DNA of 6,594 nucleotides from NCBI GenBank assembly GCA_031283395.1, contig JAITBV010000220.1, positions 1 through 6,594 of the forward strand. Reading direction: 5' to 3'. Source of the DNA: Candidatus Adiutrix sp. (GTDB lineage: Bacteria; Desulfobacterota; Desulfarculia; Adiutricales; Adiutricaceae). Position numbers and translations under genes: made by a program. Of this stretch, positions 1 through 4,465 are shown piece by piece. The notes below the pieces were generated by a model that was given only the letters and a program-made list of their open reading frames with translations, made no database searches and was not told the origin of the DNA. Each line of letters starts with the position of its first letter. Position 1 is the first letter of the stretch.

Positions 1-949
1 CGTCCGGGGTCCCGAAGCGGGAGGTGGCCGCGTAATAGCCGGTGACCTGGTAGCCCCAGGAGGCGTCGAAGGGATGCTCGGCCAGGGGCAGGAATTCCAC
101 CCAGTTGAAGCCCATGTCCCGGAGGTAAGCGGCCAGTTCGTCGGCGGCTTCGCGGTAGCTGAGCCATTCCCAGCCGTTCTTCTTGCGCCAGGAACCCAGG
201 TGGACTTCGTAGATGCTCATGGGCCGCTGGAGAAAATTGGTCCGGGCCCGCTCCCGCAGCCATTGGCCGTCGTTCCACTGGTAGCGGTCCAGGTCGAAAA
301 CCACCGAGGCGGTCTTGGGGCGCTGTTCCAGCATGAAGGCCAGGGGGTCGGTTTTTATCAGGAGTTGGTCGTTCTGGGTGTGGACCTCGTATTTGTAGAG
401 AGCCCCGGCGCGGGCGTGGGGCACGAAGAGTTCCCAGATCCCCGAGGCGCCCCGGGGCCTCATGGGATGGCGGCGGCCGTCCCAAAAATTGCCGTCCCCC
501 ACCACGCTGACCCGGCGGGCCGAGGGGGCCCAGACCGCGAAATGCACTCCCTTGACCCCCTGGTGGGTCAGAAGATGGGCCCCCATTTTGTTGTATATCT
601 GGTAGTGGTTGCCCTGGTTCCACAGGAAGAGGTCGTATTCCGAAAGCACCGGGCCGAAGCTGTAGGCGTCCTGGAAATCGGAGGGCCGGCCCCCCGCTGA
701 AAAGTGGGCCCGGAGGGGATAGGGCTCGAAATCGTGGGGGCCGGCCAGGAAACCCTCGAAGAGGCCGGCCTCGTGGACCTTGGCCAGCTCAAGGTGTTCG
801 GCCTTCAAAAGGGCGGTCACCCGCTTGGCTCCCGGGATAAAGGCCCGGAAGACGGCACCCGCCCGGCCGCCGCGCGTTTCCGCGTGGGCGCCCAGAAAGC
901 TGAAGGGATCGGCCACCCGCCCGCTGACGAAGAGTTCCTCCTGGTTCAT
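1..949 (-). CDS. glgB: 1,4-alpha-glucan branching enzyme GlgB, N-terminal part (3' end outside window)
   Basis: GlgB makes alpha-1,6 branches in glycogen by cutting and transferring alpha-1,4-glucan chains in the cytoplasm. Reading leftward from ATG at 949-947 gives 316 intact codons before the window edge. Visible parts are an N1 carbohydrate-binding-like domain (residues about 1-105, with DPFSFLGAH at 14-22), a second N-terminal CBM48-type domain (about 106-220, with GVHFAVWAPSARRV from 134), and the start of the GH13 barrel (SIYEVHLGSWRK from 245, then EHPFDASWGYQVTGYYAATS at 291-310). The catalytic Asp and Glu lie beyond the edge. The N1 domain marks the longer, E. coli-like GlgB type, usually a little over 700 residues. 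GGGGAGG about 8 bases before the ATG supports the start. It is divergent from the CNNM gene, with 117 bp between. The identification is from recalled family motifs, not a search. Confidence 0.96.
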   Translation of the reverse strand, partial: MNQEELFVSGRVADPFSFLGAHAETRGGRAGAVFRAFIPGAKRVTALLKAEHLELAKVHEAGLFEGFLAGPHDFEPYPLRAHFSAGGRPSDFQDAYSFGPVLSEYDLFLWNQGNHYQIYNKMGAHLLTHQGVKGVHFAVWAPSARRVSVVGDGNFWDGRRHPMRPRGASGIWELFVPHARAGALYKYEVHTQNDQLLIKTDPLAFMLEQRPKTASVVFDLDRYQWNDGQWLRERARTNFLQRPMSIYEVHLGSWRKKNGWEWLSYREAADELAAYLRDMGFNWVEFLPLAEHPFDASWGYQVTGYYAATSRFGTPD

Positions 950-976
950 CGACTTTGCCTCCCCTGGCCTCAAGGA

Positions 977-1004
977 TTGCCTTTTCTTCATCATAACATA
1001 TAAT
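977..1004 (+). promoter_or_regulatory. Candidate sigma70-type promoter of the CNNM/binding-protein unit
   Basis: TTGCCT (977-982) and a perfect TATAAT (999-1004) are 16 bp apart, predicting a start near 1011 and a leader of about 55 nt before the GTG at 1067. The same AT-rich patch (990-1005) probably also serves glgB on the other strand, with TATGAT or TATTAT as possible -10 boxes, but no matching -35 box was found in that direction. Confidence 0.65.
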
Positions 1005-1005
1005 A

Positions 1006-1022
1006 GGGCTGACAGGTAGCCC
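1006..1022. repeat. Short inverted repeat at the predicted transcription start
   Basis: GGGCT (1006-1010) and AGCCC (1018-1022) are inverted around a 7-nt spacer, immediately after the TATAAT box. It could be an operator overlapping the start site or a small hairpin at the 5' end of the mRNA. The 5-bp arms could also be chance in GC-rich DNA. Confidence 0.3.
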
Positions 1023-1066
1023 GCCCTTCGGCCGCCACGGAGGCATAAAAAACCAATGGAGAGAAC

Positions 1067-2407
1067 GTGTCCATACTGTTGACCCTGGTCCTTGCCTTTC
1101 TGCTCATCGCTTTGAACGCCATGTTCGTGGCCGCCGAATTCGCCTTCGTCAAGGTCCGGACCACCCGCCTGGAAGTCCTGGCCCGGGGCGGGGACAAGCG
1201 GGCCCGATCGGCCATCTTCGGCCTGGACAACCTGGATTCATATTTGTCGGTCTGCCAGTTGGGCATCACCCTGGCCAGCCTGGGCCTGGGCTGGCTGGGC
1301 GAGCCGGCGGCGGCCGCCCTACTTAAACCCCTGTTCGACCGCCTGGGCCTGGACAACCCCGGGCTGACCCAAACCCTGGCCTTTGTCTTCGGCTTCAGCC
1401 TCATCACCTTCGGCCATGTGGTCTTCGGCGAGCAGGCCCCCAAAATAGTTTCCATCCGGGCCGCCGAAGCCACGGTCCTGGCCCTGGCCCGGCCCATGCA
1501 GGTGTTCCACTTTTTTTTCCGGCCCTGGGTCAGGTTTCTGAACGCCTCGGCCGACCTGACCATCAGGACCCTGGGGGGCGCGTCCCTCGGACTCCACGGA
1601 ACGGCCCATTCCTCGGATGAACTCAAGCTCCTGGTGGCCGAGGCCCGGGCCGGAGGGGAGCTGGACGCCGACGAGGCCCGCTTCGTCGATAACATCTTCA
1701 ACCTCGACCGCCGCAAAGCCCGCGACCTCATGGTCCACCGCACCCGGGCGGTGACCCTGGACGCCTCCGAAACCGTGGCCGCGGCCATAGAGATCCTGCG
1801 CGGCCATGGGCACACCCGCCTGCCGGTTTATGAAGGGGACCGGGATAACCTTACTGGTTTCATCCACGCCAAGGACCTTCTGGGGCAGGCCCCGGACCGG
1901 GCCGTGCGGGAATTCATCCGCCCGGCCCTGTCTGTCTTCGATCACTCCCCGGCCGATGATGTGCTGGCCCGCATGAAAAAGGAAGGTCGGCCCTTCGGCC
2001 TGGTCTGGGACGAATACGGCAGTTGGCAGGGGCTCATCACCCTGGAGGATCTTCTGGAGACCATCGTGGGGGAGATCAAGGACGAATTCGACCAGAACGA
2101 TCCCCCCCGCATCAGCCCCCGGCGCGACGGCTCTTTCTTGGTGGACCCGGGCGTTTCGCCCAATGAACTGGCCGCCCACCTGCCCCTGGACCTGGGGCCG
2201 GACGCCCCCGAACACTATCACACCCTGGCCGCCCTTCTGGCCGGACGCTTCGGGGAAGTGCCGGCCGAAGGCGCGAGCATAAGCCTCTACGGGGCCGACT
2301 TCACGGTTTTCAAGTGCGACGGCTCGGCCATCAAATGGTTTTTGGCCAGGAGCCGCCAGGGGCGGCCCGATCCCATGCCCTCCGATTTTTGTCAAGGAGC
2401 TGGTTAA
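1067..2407 (+). CDS. CNNM/CorC-family membrane protein with CBS pair (hemolysin C-like)
   Basis: This 446-residue inner-membrane protein has the standard three-part layout of the family. An N-terminal CNNM (DUF21) transmembrane domain covers about residues 1-190, with NAMFVAAEFAFVKVRTTRLE at 17-36, SVCQLGITLASLGLGWLGEP at 61-80 and GEQAPKIVSI at 121-130. A CBS pair covers about 215-340 (HTRLPVY at 249; WDEYGSWQGLITLEDLLETI from 314). A C-terminal CorC_HlyC domain covers about 350-430. Relatives act in Mg2+ (or Co2+) transport, with the CBS pair binding adenine nucleotides; older names such as hemolysin come from weak evidence. The substrate here is not known. GTG at 1067 is the first start after an in-frame stop at 1046-1048 and has GGAG 5 nt upstream. 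It is the first gene of a two-gene unit; its last codons contain the next gene's ribosome binding site. Confidence 0.92.
   Translation: MSILLTLVLAFLLIALNAMFVAAEFAFVKVRTTRLEVLARGGDKRARSAIFGLDNLDSYLSVCQLGITLASLGLGWLGEPAAAALLKPLFDRLGLDNPGLTQTLAFVFGFSLITFGHVVFGEQAPKIVSIRAAEATVLALARPMQVFHFFFRPWVRFLNASADLTIRTLGGASLGLHGTAHSSDELKLLVAEARAGGELDADEARFVDNIFNLDRRKARDLMVHRTRAVTLDASETVAAAIEILRGHGHTRLPVYEGDRDNLTGFIHAKDLLGQAPDRAVREFIRPALSVFDHSPADDVLARMKKEGRPFGLVWDEYGSWQGLITLEDLLETIVGEIKDEFDQNDPPRISPRRDGSFLVDPGVSPNELAAHLPLDLGPDAPEHYHTLAALLAGRFGEVPAEGASISLYGADFTVFKCDGSAIKWFLARSRQGRPDPMPSDFCQGAG
2394..2399 (+). promoter_or_regulatory. Ribosome binding site for the binding-protein gene, inside the CNNM 3' end
   Basis: AAGGAG lies 10 nt before ATG 2410 and within the last codons of the upstream gene (stop 2405-2407). 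It decides the start: ATG 2410 is preferred over the in-frame ATG at 2314, which would add 32 hydrophilic residues ahead of a good signal peptide and overlap the CNNM gene. The arrangement suggests translational coupling. Confidence 0.8.
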
Positions 2408-2409
2408 AG

Positions 2410-3618
2410 ATGAAAAAACTGTTAATAGCTTTTTGTCTGGCCATGTTGTTCCCAATCCCTCTTCAGGCCGGGGCGGAGGAGGAAAAAACCATAGTCATCG
2501 GTTCCATCTTCAACCAGACGGGCATTGCCGCGCCCATTGGCCAGAGTTTGCTTCAGGGGGCCCAGGCGGCCTTGGCGATCATCAACGAGGAAGGCGGCAT
2601 TTTCGGGCGCAAGGTTGAACTTCACAATATCGACGCCGAAAGCGACCCCGCCCTCATAGCCAACGCCGCCTCCCGTCTGGCCAACGAACTGAAGGTTCCC
2701 TGCGTGGTCGGCCTGGAGGACGATTCCCTGGCCTCGGCCGCCGGCCCCATTCTGCAAGAGGCCAAGACCGTGCTCCTGGTCGGTTCGGCCACCACCCCGA
2801 CCATTCCCGGCATGGGCGATTATATCTTCCTTAACGCTTTCGGCGACAACGTCCAGGGACGGGCCGCGGCCAAGTTCGCGGTCTCCAAGCTGGGCTGGAA
2901 AAGGGCGGCGGTCATCCGCGACAGCGCCAGCGCCTACAGCGTGGACACGGTCAAGTTCTTTTCCGAGGCTTTCCGGGAATACACCAAGAACCCCAAGTCC
3001 GTGGTCCACGAGGAAAACTACCAAACCGGCGACACCAACTTCACCGCCCAACTCGCCAGGCTCAAATCCGTCCTGGGCAAGGTGAAAATCGACGGCATCC
3101 TCCTGGCCCCGCCCTTCCCCCAGGATGCGCCCATCCTGGCCAGGCAGATGGTCTCCCTGGGCATCAAGCTGCCGGTGCTTATGACCGACGGCGGGGATGA
3201 CCAATCGGTGATCGATATAGGCGGCCCGTCCGTGGAAGGCCTAATCGTGACCACCCACTTCGCCCCGGACAGCCCCCTGACGGAGGCGGGCAAAAAGTTC
3301 ACCGAAAAATACCGGGAATTGTTCAAATCCGAAAGCGGCGCCTTTGAATGCCTGGGCTATGACGGGGTGCGCACCCTGGCCGAGGCCATTGCGACCATAG
3401 GCCGGGAAAAATGGGATTCCCTGGACCTGGCCGGCCGGCGGACCGCCATCCGCGACACCCTGCAGAGCCACAAGTTCGTCACCCCGGCGCTGCCCAAGTT
3501 CTACCCCGACCCGGCTGAAGCGAAATTCCCGCGCACGGCCATCAAGCCCGTAGTGTTCCTGGAATTCAAGGGAAACAAGCGGGTTTTCAGGGATCAGATC
3601 GCTCCTGAAGAACTGTAA
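2410..3618 (+). CDS. ABC-type branched-chain amino acid (LivK-like) periplasmic binding protein
   Basis: This is a 402-residue secreted solute-binding protein of the type 1 periplasmic fold (Peripla_BP_6 / LivK family). A signal peptide covers residues 1-20 or so (MKKLLIAFCLAMLF core), with likely cleavage after LQA; C9 is not in a lipobox, so it is probably soluble in the periplasm. The mature protein opens with the family pattern TIVIGSIFNQTG, then GAQAALAIINEEGGIFGRKV (50-69), the segment around VGLEDDSLASAAGPILQEAK (100-119), and GYDGVRTLAEAI (316-327) near the C terminus. Known relatives bind leucine/isoleucine/valine, other amino acids, amides or small carboxylates and pass them to LivHMGF permeases; the ligand cannot be told here. 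It starts 2 bp after the CNNM gene and ends at a terminator. No permease or ATPase gene is present in the window, so it is an orphan locally. Confidence 0.9.
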   Translation: MKKLLIAFCLAMLFPIPLQAGAEEEKTIVIGSIFNQTGIAAPIGQSLLQGAQAALAIINEEGGIFGRKVELHNIDAESDPALIANAASRLANELKVPCVVGLEDDSLASAAGPILQEAKTVLLVGSATTPTIPGMGDYIFLNAFGDNVQGRAAAKFAVSKLGWKRAAVIRDSASAYSVDTVKFFSEAFREYTKNPKSVVHEENYQTGDTNFTAQLARLKSVLGKVKIDGILLAPPFPQDAPILARQMVSLGIKLPVLMTDGGDDQSVIDIGGPSVEGLIVTTHFAPDSPLTEAGKKFTEKYRELFKSESGAFECLGYDGVRTLAEAIATIGREKWDSLDLAGRRTAIRDTLQSHKFVTPALPKFYPDPAEAKFPRTAIKPVVFLEFKGNKRVFRDQIAPEEL

Positions 3619-3624
3619 ATGAAG

Positions 3625-3648
3625 AGGGGCCGGGTTCCGGCCCTTTTG
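3625..3648 (+). terminator. Intrinsic terminator of the CNNM/binding-protein unit
   Basis: GGGCCGG (3627-3633), a GTT loop and CCGGCCC (3637-3643) form a perfect 7-bp stem, extendable by a G-U and an A-U pair, followed by TTTTGGTTT. It begins 6 bp after the stop codon. Confidence 0.88.
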
Positions 3649-3682
3649 GTTTCATCCTTCCCTGCCTTGGTCCTCGGGAAAC

Positions 3683-3725
3683 GGCGGGCGGGCCGGGAGG
3701 AGCATAGACTCCCGGCCCGCCCGCC
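3683..3725. repeat. Perfect 17-bp inverted repeat (strong hairpin)
   Basis: Arms 3683-3699 and 3709-3725 are exact reverse complements, almost all G and C, around a 9-nt loop. On the plus strand no T-run follows. On the minus strand only GTTT follows, so it is a poor classical terminator but a very stable RNA hairpin. It sits between riboswitch B and the 3' end of the binding-protein gene and could stop or stabilise RNA coming from either side. Confidence 0.75.
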
Positions 3726-3828
3726 TGGGCTGACATCCGGCTTGGGACCGGACGGATAAGGCTCAAGGAAGCCCGATCATCCTAAAGCGTGTTAAGCCAG
3801 ACTGTGTCCACGAGTCCGGTTCAAAAAA

Positions 3829-4035
3829 GTTCAGGCAGGTCTTCTGACTTCCAGATCGATCTACTTGTGGCGCCTTCCCGGTTTCATCCAGTGGCTTTCG
3901 GCTCTCCGGCTTTGAAGAACATGGCTCTGTCCTGAGGAGAAAAGTCTTCATCGCGGCGAAAAACCGTTCCGTTTTCGTCCCTGGTCACAGCGGCGGGTCC
4001 GTCCTCGATTCGCACGAGCTTCCCTTGACCTGAAC
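3829..4035 (-). promoter_or_regulatory. Cobalamin riboswitch B (downstream member of tandem)
   Basis: On the minus strand this shows the conserved cobalamin aptamer elements in order: P1 5' strand GUUCAGG (4035-4029), AAGGGAA, GUGCGAAUC, the core ACGGACCCGCCGCUGUGA (4002-3985), GCCACUGG to GGGAAGGC (3895-3872), AAGUCAGAAGACCUGCC, and P1 3' strand CCUGAAC (3835-3829). The class binds adenosyl- or methylcobalamin and normally shuts off B12 synthesis or transport genes. A variable segment of about 77 nt (3972-3896) replaces a 19-nt one in copy A. Six U's (3828-3823) follow P1 directly, so an extended P1 might itself act in termination. No separate terminator or sequestered ribosome binding site is seen, and no gene follows on this strand. 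No clear promoter of its own was found, so it may be read from the one before A. Confidence 0.9.
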
Positions 4036-4084
4036 GGCTACTCCATTTGATGCTTCCTTTGGCCTCACCTCCGATCTTTTTTTA

Positions 4085-4106
4085 CGCCCCTTTCCCCAAA
4101 AGGGCG
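4085..4106. repeat. Small hairpin next to a 7-nt homopolymer run
   Basis: CGCCCCTTT (4085-4093) and AAAGGGCG (4099-4106, counting the last A of the run) pair with one bulged C and a short loop. Seven T's lie at 4077-4083 on the plus strand, which is the wrong side for a plus-strand terminator. On the minus strand the hairpin is followed by A's, not U's. It is therefore not a terminator in either direction. Confidence 0.4.
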
Positions 4107-4126
4107 GGACACTTTAGGGCGCATCC

Positions 4127-4158
4127 GGCGGCCGCCAGGAGGTAGAAAAGCGGCCGCC
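4127..4158. repeat. 9-bp GC-rich inverted repeat between the riboswitches
   Basis: GGCGGCCGC (4127-4135) and GCGGCCGCC (4150-4158) are exact inverted copies around a 14-nt loop. Each arm also contains the palindrome GCGGCCGC, so other pairings are possible. It lies just past the U-tract of the terminator behind riboswitch A, so it would form only in RNA that has read through that terminator. Function unknown. Confidence 0.5.
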
Positions 4159-4162
4159 AAAT

Positions 4163-4202
4163 AAAAAACCCGAATCACCTTTATCCGCCGTGGTGATCCG
4201 GG
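4163..4202 (-). terminator. Intrinsic terminator of riboswitch A expression platform
   Basis: On the minus strand CCCGGATCACC (4202-4192) pairs with GGTGATTCGGG (4179-4169), 11 bp with one G-U, around a 12-nt loop. TTTTTT (4168-4163) then ATTT follows. It begins about 60 nt after the aptamer, the usual place for a transcriptional expression platform. Confidence 0.85.
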
Positions 4203-4295
4203 ATGCCCGTTTGTCCTCATAGATCGCGCGAATTCCCATTCCACGGGGGAATCGCCATATGTTCGCCAGGCAGGTCTTCTGACTTCCAGATCACC
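4192..4295 (-). promoter_or_regulatory. Proposed antiterminator pairing of riboswitch A
   Basis: GGUGAUCUGG inside the 3' part of aptamer A (4295-4286) can pair with CCGGAUCACC (4201-4192), the 5' arm of the terminator: 10 bp with one G-U. A bulged hairpin (4255-4247 with 4237-4228) lies between and would bring the arms closer. Without ligand this pairing would block the terminator; ligand binding to the aptamer would free the arm and stop transcription, an OFF switch. The complementarity is seen; the switching is inferred. Confidence 0.55.
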
Positions 4296-4414
4296 CTACT
4301 TGCGATGCCTTCCCGGTTTCACCCAGTGGCGGCCTTCGGCCTGAATCGCTTTCGTCCCTGGTCACAGCGGCGGGCCCGTCTCCGACTTGCACGGAAGTTC
4401 CCTTGACCTGACGA
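4263..4414 (-). promoter_or_regulatory. Cobalamin riboswitch A (upstream member of tandem)
   Basis: This is a compact aptamer of about 150 nt on the minus strand. P1 is UCGUCAGG (4414-4407) with CCUGGCGA (4270-4263). Then come AAGGGAA (4404-4398), GUGCAAGUC, the core ACGGGCCCGCCGCUGUGA (4379-4362), GCCACUGG to GGGAAGGC (4330-4307) and AAGUCAGAAGACCUGCC. Copies A and B share a 26-nt identical stretch at their 3' ends (4267-4292 and 3832-3857) and another of 25 nt through the core (4350-4374 and 3973-3997). Compared with B, its P1 has different bases that still pair. An intrinsic terminator follows, consistent with transcriptional control. It lies about 50 nt beyond the nuoN stop. The next feature on its strand is riboswitch B, not a gene. 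Confidence 0.92.
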
Positions 4415-4418
4415 TCCC

Positions 4419-4447
4419 AGTCTAGCTTATTTGGGGAAAAAGCGCAA
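4419..4447 (-). promoter_or_regulatory. Possible promoter for the riboswitch transcript
   Basis: On the minus strand TTGCGC (4447-4442) and TAGACT (4424-4419) are 17 bp apart. The spacing is ideal but the boxes are mediocre, and the predicted start near 4412 would fall at the very beginning of P1. The alternative is readthrough from nuoN. Confidence 0.3.
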
Positions 4448-4465
4448 GCCTGGGAGTGACAGCTT
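4437..4465 (-). terminator. Weak candidate terminator after nuoN
   Basis: On the minus strand AAGCTG (4465-4460) and CAGGCTT (4452-4446) form a 6-bp stem with one bulge and a 7-nt loop. GCGC then TTTTT (4441-4437) follows. The stem is short and the U-run is offset by 4 nt, so it may leak into the riboswitch region. It overlaps the nuoN stop codon and the possible promoter. Confidence 0.3.

Larger units (their letters stand above)
3619..4463. other. 845-bp intergenic region with tandem orphan cobalamin riboswitches
   Basis: No credible protein gene was found on either strand. In order it holds the terminator of the binding-protein gene, a 17-bp perfect hairpin, riboswitch B (minus), two GC-rich hairpins, an intrinsic terminator (minus), riboswitch A (minus), and a possible promoter and weak terminator next to nuoN. 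The flanking genes converge on it. Possible short reading frames lack ribosome binding sites or overlap the structured RNAs. Confidence 0.85.

Noticed and set aside
74..700. 208-codon plus-strand frame opposite glgB
   Set aside because: The minus strand is open through the whole stretch and matches GlgB domain by domain; the plus frame is a shadow.
1319..2455. Long minus-strand frame of 378 codons opposite the CNNM gene
   Set aside because: It is a shadow of a strongly recognised gene, with Gly/Gln/Pro-rich low-complexity composition typical of antisense frames in GC-rich DNA.
2422..3204. 260-codon minus-strand frame opposite the binding-protein gene, considered as a riboswitch target
   Set aside because: No family resemblance, antisense-type composition, and its start is over 600 nt from riboswitch B.
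3587..3736. 49-codon minus-strand frame (MSAQAGGPG...) downstream of riboswitch B, the only candidate target gene
   Set aside because: No ribosome binding site, Gly/Pro-rich because it crosses the 17-bp hairpin, and it overlaps the terminator and 3' end of the binding-protein gene. It is worth a glance only if ribosome profiling supports it.
3763..3951. 62-codon minus-strand reading frame
   Set aside because: It starts inside the variable arm of riboswitch B without a ribosome binding site and runs through conserved aptamer sequence; its composition is explained by the RNA.
4217..4258. 13-codon frame (MAIPPWNGNSRDL) between aptamer A and its terminator
   Set aside because: No ribosome binding site, and the sequence is taken up by a hairpin. 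A leader peptide cannot be excluded but has no positive support.
3832..4292. 26-nt direct repeat (3832-3857 and 4267-4292) as CRISPR or mobile-element repeat
   Set aside because: Only two copies, and both are the conserved 3' segment of the cobalamin aptamers.
4203..4406. 67-codon plus-strand reading frame
   Set aside because: It is the antisense of riboswitch A, has no ribosome binding site and resembles no family I know.
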